Positions 19,122-27,524 of a DNA stretch of 64,000 bases are shown here, piece by piece. Source of the stretch: Kibdelosporangium aridum (GTDB taxonomy: Bacteria > Actinomycetota > Actinomycetes > Mycobacteriales > Pseudonocardiaceae); the NCBI RefSeq assembly GCF_900176515.1, contig NZ_FWXV01000012.1, positions 248,001 through 312,000 of the forward strand. Direction: 5' to 3'. Within the stretch, counting starts at the first letter, position 1. Every line of letters starts with the position of its first letter. Both the position numbers and the translations under genes were made by a program. Under the pieces are notes generated by a model. The model saw nothing but the letters and a program-made list of their open reading frames with translations. It ran no database searches and had not been told where the DNA came from.

Positions 19122-19537
19122 TCAATTACTCGCGATCCGAATGACTTTCGGCCGACCGCCGATCGGTACCGCACCCCCAGAAGATCGGTAGGCACGGGTC
19201 CACGCGAAAAGCCTTGGACGGCAAGCCGGCTGAGCTGGTCCGCACACGCGACGCCACGCCATCGGGGTCAGTCCGACCGCGCCAGACCAAGATCATCCGT
19301 GCCCACCTCCAGTGCGCGAATCCGCACTCAAGGACCGAACGTAACGACCACGCGCGCACATGTCAACGCATCCATGTGCATTGGTACGCATCATCGGGTC
19401 CAATATGCGCATCCAGGTCGACCGCTCTGGCCACTGGAGCACGCCAAAGGAACGCAAAGCCGCACCAAACCATGAATAGCGGCGATGGGCGCGCATTAAT
19501 GACCACCTCTGCGCAGCCAGGTGGTATCATCCCGCCC
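19122..19537. promoter_or_regulatory. regulatory intergenic region upstream of the 19538 regulator
   Basis: About 400 bp without a convincing gene between the divergent PKS operon and the regulator at 19538. GATCGGTA occurs at 19161-19168 and 19183-19190, 22 bp (two helical turns) apart. Two inverted repeats share the same geometry of 7-bp arms and 10-base spacer: GCACATG/CATGTGC at 19356-19379 and ACCACCT/AGGTGGT at 19502-19525. The second covers the ribosome-site region of the regulator and could be an autoregulatory operator or RNA hairpin. Confidence 0.4.
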
Positions 19538-20110
19538 ATGGCCGACGAGATGGGCGCCAGGGAGGCCGCGAAGCGGAACAGAGTCGAATCCGCTGGCCAG
19601 CGGTTCGGACGGCTGCTGAAGGCGTTCCGGCAGCGAAACCTTCCCGATGAACTGGTGACGCACCAGATCATCCACGACCTGGGCGGCCCGACGCGCAATG
19701 TCCAGTCCCGCATCGAAAGCGGGCAGGTCGACACGATCAGCGCCACCACGGAGGCGAAGTACAACCGGGCGCTGGAGGCACTGGGGCTGCCCGCCGGGAG
19801 CGCGACCGCGGCTCTGCACCACGGCGGCACGTTGGGACCGCCCGCGGAAGAGCAACCTGAGGCGGCCGCGGTGGAGGACGACGTCGAGAGCGGCGTGAAC
19901 GCGTTGCAGAACCTGGCTCGCAACCACAGGTCCGTCGCGAACCTCGTGACCGAACTCGACCGCCTCGGCATCGAGTTGAAGCGGGCACGCAGCCACACCG
20001 AGGGCTATCAGCTGATCTTTCCCAAAACAGCGATCGACCGCTTGCTGCAGGCGCTGCAAAATACCGCCGAACTCGCGCAGCCAGAGCAGGACAACACCCA
20101 GGAGCCGTAG
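19538..20110 (+). CDS. putative DNA-binding regulator
   Basis: About 190 residues. The N-terminal 70 residues (RFGRLLKAFRQRNLPDELVT, later NVQSRIESGQVDTISATTEA) look like an XRE-like helix-turn-helix; the rest is acidic and ends in a helical region. It heads a set with an ImmA/IrrE-like peptidase and a MAB_1171c-family membrane protein. In actinomycetes such regulators are often found with these partners. ATG 19538 is preferred over ATG 19499 because the stretch between them is a perfect inverted repeat. Function inferred from context only. Confidence 0.5.
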   Translation: MADEMGAREAAKRNRVESAGQRFGRLLKAFRQRNLPDELVTHQIIHDLGGPTRNVQSRIESGQVDTISATTEAKYNRALEALGLPAGSATAALHHGGTLGPPAEEQPEAAAVEDDVESGVNALQNLARNHRSVANLVTELDRLGIELKRARSHTEGYQLIFPKTAIDRLLQALQNTAELAQPEQDNTQEP

Positions 20111-20503
20111 CCGGCGAAGAAGGTTTGCCGCCGGACGGCCCAACGATGGCAATGCGGTTAAATCCGCAACACATCGCGAAGGGGACGGGTACGATATATA
20201 CGAGCCCGGCAAGCCGATGATGGCGAGTCATCCTATGTTTTGTGCCGACAGGCTGGCCGCGGTGGACAACGAAGTTCACCGATGAACGATGATTTCGCTA
20301 AACAACAATGCGCAGGCGGCAGCGAAAAACCGAGCTACGCGGTGAGCAAGATCAGATCTCCAAGGTCCTCGGGGGGAGGGAACCGCAAGTGCGAACGATC
20401 TCCGTTTCACCGGCCGCGACGCAGCAGCACACAACAGCGGTTACGCCCCCGAGACCGACCCCGCGGGCGCGTCCTGCCTCACTCGAACGAGGAGCCAGCT
20501 GAC
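20111..20503 (+). other. intergenic region before the ImmA/IrrE gene
   Basis: No well-supported gene. It contains an AT-rich patch GGTACGATATATACGAG around 20188-20204 that would suit a promoter. A 64-codon frame at 20308-20502 ends one base before ATG 20504 but lacks a ribosome site and has no recognisable content, so it is not called. Confidence 0.3.
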
Positions 20504-21043
20504 ATGTTGGACCAGTTCCGGCGCGGCATCTCCGCACTCCCGTGGCGACCGGCCCGAGGCAAGACCTCCACCCGAGCACGCCTGCAGGCTCTCATCGACC
20601 GTCTCGAGCTCCCCCCGGACTGGACGATCGAGGAGTTCATCGCATCGGTCGAGCACCTGCGCGGACGGCGCATCGTGCAGATGCTGCTGCCACTGACCGC
20701 TCCAGTGGGGTTGTGCGGGCTGTGGCTGGCGTGCAAGGACCACGACGTGATCTTCCTCCGGCAGTCGTCCGACGCCGAAGTGGAACGGCACGTGGCTTTG
20801 CACGAGGTCAGCCACATGCTGCTCGGCCACGGGCAGGACACGTCGCTCGCCACCGAGGAATGGGCGATGCTGACCAACGAGTTGGCGCCGGGCCACGAGA
20901 CCGACCTTTCCACGGTCCGCGCCCGCGGGGTGTCCAACTACGCCTCCACCGAAGAGTACGAAGCCGAGCTGATGGCGACACTGATCGGATTCCGCGCACG
21001 CACCGCCGGACCACGCCGCAATCCGATATTGAAAGAGCTGTAG
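20504..21043 (+). CDS. ImmA/IrrE family metallopeptidase-like protein
   Basis: About 179 residues. The zinc motif is ALHEVSHMLLGHG (HExxH), and the downstream EEYEAELMATLIGF supplies the third acidic ligand expected in the ImmA/IrrE family. In phage and ICE systems ImmA cleaves a partner repressor; in actinomycetes these genes often sit next to XRE-type regulators, as here. ATG 20504 is used because GAGGAG lies about 9 bp upstream; the longer frame from 20240 carries low-complexity sequence. A likely substrate is the regulator at 19538, but this is only inference. Confidence 0.7.
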   Translation: MLDQFRRGISALPWRPARGKTSTRARLQALIDRLELPPDWTIEEFIASVEHLRGRRIVQMLLPLTAPVGLCGLWLACKDHDVIFLRQSSDAEVERHVALHEVSHMLLGHGQDTSLATEEWAMLTNELAPGHETDLSTVRARGVSNYASTEEYEAELMATLIGFRARTAGPRRNPILKEL

Positions 21044-21046
21044 CGC

Positions 21047-22246
21047 ATGTGGCCGTACGACCACATGCCCAGTTGGATCACCATCTCCGCGACAGCGTTC
21101 ATCGTCGTCATCACGGTCATCCGGCTTGTCCTCGTACGGCACACAACCAACTACGGCCGCCTGATCAACACCTTGCTGGGTCTCGACGCCGCGGCAGCCC
21201 TGCTGCGTGAACCGGTCATCGCCCGCCGCGTCGCCGGAGTCGTGCCCGGCGGCTTGCCCACCGTGTTCGACATTTGGCACTGGCTGACCGTGATGGCTTG
21301 GGCATGCGGACTGGGAATGGCGCTGTTTCACGGATACGGTCCGACGACGCGCTACCGAGTCCGGTTCAGGATCGTGATCGGACTGGCGGTGGCGGTCGGC
21401 ATCGCGTTCCTGATTCTGAGCGATCCCGCGCGGGCACAAGGAATGTCGTCCGTAGCCAACGACGGAGGCTGGCGTTTCGGCGTATATATCTTGTTGTATT
21501 CAGCGGTGCCGGTAATAGTTTCGTCCTACTACTACACAATGAAGAGCCGGGGCAAGGTTTGGCGGGCGACCACCGTACGGGAACGCATCGTGGTGGCCGC
21601 ACTGGTCGCTTTCGGTGCCCTCAGCGCCCTGCCCATCTGCTCGATCGCGATCGCCACGGCCTTGGACGCCACGGGAATCACCACGGCATTCGGGCCACAC
21701 GTCTTCGACGTGGTGTCCGAAGCACTCACTTCAGGGGAACCCGGACTGTTCATCTTCGCCGCGGTGGTCGTGGTGTTCGTCCCGTCCTCGGCACAGGCCG
21801 TCATGCGATTGCTGCGACTGGATCGTGAATCCCGCGCCGCACGCCGGATATACCCACTGTGGCGAGATCTGACAGGCGCGGCACCTCAGGTCGTGTTCCA
21901 GCTGAAGCCCGCGGACAACTGGAAGGTCTCACCGCAGGAGCGCCTGCACCGTCGACGAATCGAAATCCACGACGCGGCCGAGATCGTCGCCAGGCACGTA
22001 CAGCCGCTTCCGGCGGTCGTCGACGAACTGATCGAGACCACCACCCACGAAGAGGATCAGGAGCACATCCGGCTGGTCGCCGAGATCGTGCTGGCGGCCG
22101 AGCGAATGCCCGGCACCACGGACGAACCGGCCATTGGTGAGGCCTACGTACCCGACGAGCAGACACTGCTTCGTTTTTGGCAACCCGCGAAGGCTCTTGT
22201 CCACGCGACCAACCTCACCGCGCAACAGCACCTGTTGGATCGATAG
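21047..22246 (+). CDS. MAB_1171c-family membrane protein
   Basis: About 399 residues with an N-terminal membrane domain of roughly seven segments and a soluble C-terminal domain of about 150 residues (RAARRIYPLWRDLTGAAPQV, then RLHRRRIEIHDAAEI). This shape and the signature YPLWRDL followed by RRxIEI(H/R)D is typical of the MAB_1171c family of putative transporters. It starts 3 bp after the peptidase stop, so the two are one operon. The family is poorly characterised; transport or membrane sensing is assumed. Confidence 0.75.
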   Translation: MWPYDHMPSWITISATAFIVVITVIRLVLVRHTTNYGRLINTLLGLDAAAALLREPVIARRVAGVVPGGLPTVFDIWHWLTVMAWACGLGMALFHGYGPTTRYRVRFRIVIGLAVAVGIAFLILSDPARAQGMSSVANDGGWRFGVYILLYSAVPVIVSSYYYTMKSRGKVWRATTVRERIVVAALVAFGALSALPICSIAIATALDATGITTAFGPHVFDVVSEALTSGEPGLFIFAAVVVVFVPSSAQAVMRLLRLDRESRAARRIYPLWRDLTGAAPQVVFQLKPADNWKVSPQERLHRRRIEIHDAAEIVARHVQPLPAVVDELIETTTHEEDQEHIRLVAEIVLAAERMPGTTDEPAIGEAYVPDEQTLLRFWQPAKALVHATNLTAQQHLLDR

Positions 22247-22359
22247 CCGAGCTGTCGTGCCCGGGAAATCCGCCCGGCGGCGGTAGGAGTCCGCTCCCTG
22301 GTGATCGGGAACCGAGTGCCGGAGCATCGGGCACAGGTGTTCCGATGGGAAGGCAGACG

Positions 22360-22875
22360 ATGCGAATCCTCGCGATGGTCGCGGTTGCCGGGTTGCTGTT
22401 CGCCAGCGGCGGAACGGCCGACGCGGCAGATGAGACCCATTCCTGGCGCAGCTTTTCCACCGGCTGGTGCCTGGATGCGAAGTACGACAAGGAGCTCCAG
22501 CGGCCCGTTGCGACGCAGGCCCCGTGCAACCCGGACTTGTGGGCGCAGCAGTGGACTCAGCGCGATCTGGGGAACGGTTACTGGATGCTGGAGAACTTCG
22601 CCGGATGCCTCCGCAATGCCGACGGCGTGCATGCCCAGCCCCCGCCCGAGGACAGGATCGTGCAAGTGGTGGCCTGCGACCGGGCCAACGAGAGGCTGTG
22701 GTGGTCGCAAGTGCCCCGTAGCGGGGAATGGACCTTGCGGCCGCGGGTGCCACGGATCATCGGCGGCAGCGCCTTGTGCTTGAGCGCCCTGTCACCGTCG
22801 TCGAACGGCCGGATGACCACGCAGGACTGCGCTCCGGAGAACAGCATCCACGCGAGCTGGGTCAAGATTCAGTAG
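22360..22875 (+). CDS. secreted ricin-B-like protein
   Basis: A 171-residue protein with a Sec signal peptide (MRILAMVAVAGLLFASGG, cleavage after TADAA) and one beta-trefoil-like region. CLDAKYD, CLRNADG and CLSALSP repeat at intervals, with WAQQW and LWWSQV in QxW-like positions, as expected for a degenerate RICIN domain with disulphides. ATG 22360 is chosen from GGGAAGG 8 bp upstream. It may bind carbohydrate outside the cell; the following gene is a secreted glycosidase, which supports a shared polysaccharide role. Confidence 0.65.
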   Translation: MRILAMVAVAGLLFASGGTADAADETHSWRSFSTGWCLDAKYDKELQRPVATQAPCNPDLWAQQWTQRDLGNGYWMLENFAGCLRNADGVHAQPPPEDRIVQVVACDRANERLWWSQVPRSGEWTLRPRVPRIIGGSALCLSALSPSSNGRMTTQDCAPENSIHASWVKIQ

Positions 22876-22963
22876 TTGCCCGCGCGCGGCCACTGGCCGT
22901 CGCGTGGGTTCCTCACTCGATCATCGGTACCCAGGGCAAGTTCTCACTGGTTCGGTCGATCAT

Positions 22964-24031
22964 GTGATCACCTTCTTCAGAGCAGTGGTATTCGCCCTTG
23001 TCGCAATGATCTTCGTGCCCGGTGTCGCGATGGCCGAGCCAGACGGCGGGAACAATCGCTATGACCGGTGGGCACGCACGAGCGGAACAGTCCTCGCTGG
23101 TTGGTACAACCCGAAGACTGGTCTCTACGACACAACGAACTGGTGGAACGCGGCCAACGCGTTCAACGCCGAAATCGATCTCTCCCGTCAGCAGCGGCTG
23201 GACATCGGTGCCCGGCACGCCGCGATCACCTACGACCGCAACATCGAAGGCGGATTCTTCAACAGTTACTACGACGACGAAGGCTGGTGGGCACTGGCCT
23301 GGATCAACGCCTACGACCTGACCAAGGACAAGCGGTACCTCGCGACCGCGCGCTCGGTCTTCGGGGACATGACGACCGGCTGGGACGACGTCTGCGGCGG
23401 CGGGATCTGGTGGAACAAGGAAAGGAACTACAAGAACGCCATCCCCAACGAGCTGTTCATCTCTGTCGCGGCGAGGCTTGCCGCCCGCACGAAAGGCGCG
23501 GCCAGCAAGGAGTATCTGGACTGGGCGGTCCGGGGCTGGAAGTGGTTCGAAGCCAGCGGCATGATCAACTCAGCCGGGCTGGTGAACGACGGGCTGGACG
23601 ACTCGTGCGCCAACAACGGCCGGCCGACGTGGACCTACAACCAAGGCGTGATCCTCGGCGCGTTGACCGATCTCGCCGCACTGACCCGAGACCCGGAGCT
23701 GCTGCGGACCGCGCACCGGATTGCCAACGCCGCCATCACGACAATCGTGTACCCCAACGGCATCCTGCGTGAGCCGTGTGAACCGGACGTGTGCGGCGCG
23801 GATGGTCCGCAGTTCAAAGGCGTCTTCATGCGGAACCTGGGCTACCTCAACGCACACTCCCCGCGCCCGCAGTACGCCGACTTCATCCGGCTCAACGCCA
23901 CATCCATCTGGGAGAACAACAGGAACTCCGCCAACCAGGTCGGCCTCATCTGGACTGGGCCGTTCGATTCCGCCGACGCGGCAAGGCAGAGTTCGGCCCA
24001 AGACGCCCTCAACGCGGCTGCGGCCCTGTAA
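22964..24031 (+). CDS. secreted GH76 glycoside hydrolase (endo-alpha-1,6-mannanase-like)
   Basis: About 355 residues with a signal peptide (MITFFRAVVFALVAMIFVPG, then VAMA before EPDGG). The rest is an (alpha/alpha)6-type domain: NSYYDDEGWWALAWINAYDL contains the GH76 catalytic Asp pair (residues about 104 and 105), and GGGIWWNKERNYKNAIPNEL is a family signature. GH76 enzymes cleave alpha-1,6-mannans. Start GTG 22964 is taken because it begins directly at the signal peptide; the frame also opens at 22904. Confidence 0.85.
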   Translation: MITFFRAVVFALVAMIFVPGVAMAEPDGGNNRYDRWARTSGTVLAGWYNPKTGLYDTTNWWNAANAFNAEIDLSRQQRLDIGARHAAITYDRNIEGGFFNSYYDDEGWWALAWINAYDLTKDKRYLATARSVFGDMTTGWDDVCGGGIWWNKERNYKNAIPNELFISVAARLAARTKGAASKEYLDWAVRGWKWFEASGMINSAGLVNDGLDDSCANNGRPTWTYNQGVILGALTDLAALTRDPELLRTAHRIANAAITTIVYPNGILREPCEPDVCGADGPQFKGVFMRNLGYLNAHSPRPQYADFIRLNATSIWENNRNSANQVGLIWTGPFDSADAARQSSAQDALNAAAAL

Positions 24032-24075
24032 CTGTCCACATTGGAGGATTCTGGCCCTGGCGTGTGCCGTCGGGA

Positions 24076-25071
24076 TCAGTCTGCGAGCAGGCCAGGGAAG
24101 CCGAACAGGGCGACCAGTGCCGGATCGTGGAACTCGACCACGCGGGAGACACCGGTGGCGGTTGGCGCCAGCACCACGATGCCGTGTGCCCGCAGCGCGC
24201 CATCGGTGTCTCGTTTGTACACAGCAGCAGCGGGCTGGCCGTTGGCCGTCGTGGCGATCATCTGCCAGTCCCCTGGTGCGCCCAGCACGTACGAATCGAG
24301 CAGATGGATGCAGTTCACCCGGCCCGCGTACCACTCGGGGAACGGCGTCGCCTCCAGCGTGGCATCCGTGCGCAGCACTTGTTCCAGCAGGCTGGCGTCG
24401 GAGCTCTCGAAGGCTGCGATGTATCCGTCGAGCAGAGCACGCGCCCGCTGGTCGGTCGGTTCGAGCAAATCCTCGGGCGCTGACTCCAGTTCGCCCAGCC
24501 GGGCGCGGGCACGCTGCAGGCCGCTCTTCACCGCCGCCGTTGTGGTGCCAAGGATTTCCGCTGTTTCGGCCGCGGAGAACGCCAGCACCTCACGCAGGAT
24601 GAGGATCGCGCGCTGACGGGCGGGCAGATGCTGCAGGCTCGCGATGAGCGCCAACCTCACCGACTCACGCGCGACCACCACCGCGGCTGGGTCGTCGGCG
24701 GCCGGGGCGATCCATCGGTCCGGCAACGGTTCCAGCCACGAGACCTCGCCTGGGGCACCGTGACTCGGCGGGCGATCCGGTCCTTCGTAAGGACCTGCCA
24801 GGCCGGAGGGCAACACCCGGATCCGGCGCGGCTCCAACGCGGTCAGGCAGACGTTGGTTGCGATCTTGTAGAGCCAGGACCGAATCGACGCACGGCCCTC
24901 GAACCCGGCGTAGGAACGCCACGCCCGCAGATACGTTTCCTGCACCAGATCCTCGGCGTCCTGCGCCGAGCCCACCATGCGGTAGCAATGCGCCAGCAGC
25001 TCCCGGCGGAACCGCTCGGTATCGGCGGCGAACCGGTTCTGGTCCTCCGCCTCCCGCACTGTGCTGGCCAT
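24076..25071 (-). CDS. ECF sigma factor with SnoaL-like C-terminal domain
   Basis: 331 residues. Region 2 is RELLAHCYRMVGSAQDAEDL with VQETYLRAWRSY and SIRSWLYKIATNVCL; region 4 is LPARQRAILILREVLAFSAA with ETAEILGTTTAAVKSGLQRA. A C-terminal NTF2/SnoaL-like domain of about 120 residues follows, as in the SigG/SigJ (ECF41/56-like) groups, where it regulates activity in cis. Start ATG 25071 has AAGGAG 6 bp upstream, preceded by an 11-bp stem-loop. No anti-sigma gene is adjacent. Confidence 0.85.
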   Translation of the reverse strand: MASTVREAEDQNRFAADTERFRRELLAHCYRMVGSAQDAEDLVQETYLRAWRSYAGFEGRASIRSWLYKIATNVCLTALEPRRIRVLPSGLAGPYEGPDRPPSHGAPGEVSWLEPLPDRWIAPAADDPAAVVVARESVRLALIASLQHLPARQRAILILREVLAFSAAETAEILGTTTAAVKSGLQRARARLGELESAPEDLLEPTDQRARALLDGYIAAFESSDASLLEQVLRTDATLEATPFPEWYAGRVNCIHLLDSYVLGAPGDWQMIATTANGQPAAAVYKRDTDGALRAHGIVVLAPTATGVSRVVEFHDPALVALFGFPGLLAD

Positions 25072-25087
25072 GCGCTGCTCCTTGTCC

Positions 25088-25118
25088 GTCCCGGTCCTCT
25101 CCTCATTAGGACCGGGAC
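25088..25118 (-). promoter_or_regulatory. stem-loop in the sigma-factor leader or readthrough terminator
   Basis: Perfect 11-bp inverted repeat GTCCCGGTCCT (25088-25098) and AGGACCGGGAC (25108-25118) with a 9-base loop. On the minus strand it lies after the quinone reductase stop and only a few bases before the ribosome site of the ECF sigma gene. There is no U-tract, so a leader control hairpin is as likely as a terminator. Confidence 0.45.
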
Positions 25119-25145
25119 GCCGCTGCGAAGGAATCGAACCCCAGG

Positions 25146-26138
25146 TCAGGACACCAAGGCCAGTTTGCCGACGGTCGCCCTGGCCGCCAGTTCCCCTAGG
25201 GCTTTCGAGCCGTCGACGAGGTCGTAGGTGGTGGGCTGAGCGGGGGCGAGGACGCCGGCGGCGACAAGGGCCGACAGCTCACCCATCACCTCGCCGAAGA
25301 TCTGGGGTGCTGCCTCGATCAGTACACCGATGTTGAGGCCGATGATGTGGACCTGGTGCTTGTACACCAACTCCCAGTTGGTGATCGCCGCTTCACCGCC
25401 TGCGACGCCGTAGACGATGACCCGGCCGGTGACCGGCTTGGTGGCGGCAAGGCTGGCGTTGAAGGTGGCACCACCCGCCGACTCCAGCACCACATCGGCA
25501 CCAGCGCCACCGGTCAACCGCAGCACCTCGGCGGCGAGGTCGCCTGCGCGGGAGTCCAGGACGTGGTCGGCACCGACAGCCAGCACTGTCTCGTGCTTCT
25601 CCGGCGACGCGGTGGCGATGACCGTCGCTCCGTAGTGCTTGGCCATCGTCACCGCCGCCTGGCCGGTCGCGCCCGCCGCGGCGTGGATCAGCACGGTCTC
25701 CCCGGTGGCGATGTGGCCAAGGGGCTTGAGCGCGGCAAGAGCGGTGGGCCAGTTCACGACCGTGCCAAGCGCTTGCTCGGCACTCCAGCCGACCGGCACC
25801 GGCGTCGCCGCAGCCGCGGGCAGGACCATGTACTCGGCGAAGGCCCCGTATCCGACGCCGATGACGTGAGCCCCCAGTTGTGGGCCATCCACCGCCTCGC
25901 CCACAGCCACGACCTCACCGGCTGCCTCGAAGCCCGCCAGATACGGTGGCTGCGGGCCACCCAGGAACGTGCCGTATGCCCTGGAGATGTCGGCGAAGTT
26001 GACGCCGGCGGCGACGACCCGGATCAGGACCTCGCCCTGGCCAGGGCTCGGCACCGGCGCGTCGGTGATCAAACGTAGGTCCTGCGGGCCGTTCAGCGAG
26101 GTCTGCTGCAGGGCGCGCATGGTGGCGGGAATGGTCAC
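25146..26138 (-). CDS. zinc-free MDR/quinone oxidoreductase
   Basis: A 330-residue medium-chain dehydrogenase/reductase of the NADPH:quinone oxidoreductase type. The N-terminal GroES-like domain has VAAGVNFADISRAYGTFLGG; the Rossmann domain has HAAAGATGQAAVTMAKHYGA followed by GADHVLDSR. Zinc ligands of alcohol dehydrogenases are absent. It stands alone on the minus strand, with the sigma gene downstream. A detoxifying quinone or enone reductase is likely. Confidence 0.85.
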   Translation of the reverse strand: MTIPATMRALQQTSLNGPQDLRLITDAPVPSPGQGEVLIRVVAAGVNFADISRAYGTFLGGPQPPYLAGFEAAGEVVAVGEAVDGPQLGAHVIGVGYGAFAEYMVLPAAAATPVPVGWSAEQALGTVVNWPTALAALKPLGHIATGETVLIHAAAGATGQAAVTMAKHYGATVIATASPEKHETVLAVGADHVLDSRAGDLAAEVLRLTGGAGADVVLESAGGATFNASLAATKPVTGRVIVYGVAGGEAAITNWELVYKHQVHIIGLNIGVLIEAAPQIFGEVMGELSALVAAGVLAPAQPTTYDLVDGSKALGELAARATVGKLALVS

Positions 26139-26258
26139 GGCAAATCAGCTCTCTTCTCAGCTTGCCTCATCGCGACCGGCCTCTTCGGCCAGCCACACCG
26201 TCGACCATGCAGACCCCGGCCACCGTGGAAAGGAATCGGCCCTGACAGCGGGCGGTTC

Positions 26259-26774
26259 TCACAAATCGGCGACCGTTCGCCGAGGACGTCCGAGAACCGC
26301 CAGCATGAACGCCATCAGTGTCGGAATGCCCACCAGCGCGGCCAAGCCCAGTCGCTGCTGACGAAGCCGATTGCAGTCGGCCACGACCCAGGCGTCTTTC
26401 GACACTTCGTCATATCGCAGGTCATCCTCGACGTGGATGTCGTCGGGCAGGCGGTCTTTCTCGCGCTGCACGCGGCGATCGCCGATTTCGTCCGGATCGT
26501 TGAGCGGCCCGGACAAAACCGACGCACAGCGAACCTCGCCGTCTTCGCGGTACGCCCACCCGTCAGCGCCCATGACATACGATTTGCCCTGGAACTCCAC
26601 TGTGTCGCCCTCGCGGAAATTGCGCTCGAGCTGCTCGCCATTCTTGTCGATGGCTGTCTCCGCGTAGATCGTCTGCGACGGAGAACCGAACAGCAGGATC
26701 ACAACAGAGACAACGCCAAGAACCGCGAGAACTGCCGCAATCCCGAACACCAGTTTTTTCGTCCGCGCCGACAC
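26259..26774 (-). CDS. hypothetical two-span membrane protein
   Basis: 171 residues with a first span LVFGIAAVLAVLGVVSVVIL, an external acidic domain of about 100 residues (containing VEFQGKSYVMGADGWAYRED), and a second span LGLAALVGIPTLMAFMLAVL. Two Cys residues (RCASV and DCNRL) in the loop could pair. No family recognised. Start GTG 26774. Confidence 0.6.
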   Translation of the reverse strand: MSARTKKLVFGIAAVLAVLGVVSVVILLFGSPSQTIYAETAIDKNGEQLERNFREGDTVEFQGKSYVMGADGWAYREDGEVRCASVLSGPLNDPDEIGDRRVQREKDRLPDDIHVEDDLRYDEVSKDAWVVADCNRLRQQRLGLAALVGIPTLMAFMLAVLGRPRRTVADL

Positions 26775-26798
26775 GGTTGATCACTATAGAGCCGGCAA

Positions 26799-27402
26799 GT
26801 GAACACCGCCGGGTACAACAGATACGCGCGGCTTTCCATTGTGGATACCCGTCGTTTCGGCGCACACCGAACTGACACGGCCGTACGGTGGCGCCGCCGA
26901 CTGCAGGTCACGAGCATCCTCGCCACGGTGGACCTTGCTGGGCTGCGTCGGCTGGCCGCGGAGCACACCCGCGCCGTGCTCGACGATGCCGACGGACGTC
27001 CGGTCGACCTGATGGCGCAGGTAGGCGGCCAAGATCGCGCTGTTGGTACAAGCATGTGACGCGACTGCGGGCCTGGTCGGAAACGCCGCTCTGGCAATGC
27101 TCCGGGCGGACACAAACCGGCCGGTGGAAACAATCGTCGCCGAAACGCTGCTGCAGGATCCTCCTGTCCGCATGACGCGCCGACTGGCGGCCGACACTGG
27201 GACGGTCGTAGCAGTGGACCTCGCGACGAGCGGCCTTCCCTTCGGCGCCGGACCACATCAATGCCCTGGCCGCGATCACGCGACAGCCATCACCATCGGC
27301 ATCCTGGAATCTGTCGAGGGCTGCCAGCTCACCGAGCTGAACATCGACTACGAGCCGTCCACCGCGCTGCGAATACCAGCCAAACTGGTGGTTGTCCGTT
27401 GA
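26799..27402 (+). pseudogene. small cytochrome P450-like gene, frameshifted
   Basis: The first frame (26799-27059) carries DLAGLRRLAAEHTRAVLDDA and DGRPVDLMAQV, a P450-like N-terminal helix region. The second frame (27043-27402) carries the haem motif PFGAGPHQCPG. Removing one G from GTAGGCGGCC near 27021-27030 joins them as MAQVAAKIALLVQACDATAG, so a one-base insertion split the gene. Even rejoined it is short for a P450 (about 200 residues, I-helix region missing). Probably inactive. Confidence 0.6.
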
Positions 27403-27524
27403 ACACCAGGGCTTTTTGCCCGCCCTGGATCTGCAGCGGCCGTTCTTGTGCGGTTCAACGAGGCGGGGTTGCCTACTAGAGTTGTCCGTCTGCCGGAAAA
27501 CTCGCATGGGCATGTGGAGGGCTC

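Noticed and set aside
25120..25146. GGGGTTCGATTCC on the minus strand, resembling a tRNA T-arm
   Set aside because: The stem pairs poorly and no acceptor, D-arm or anticodon arm can be folded around it; it lies between two genes with no room for a full tRNA.
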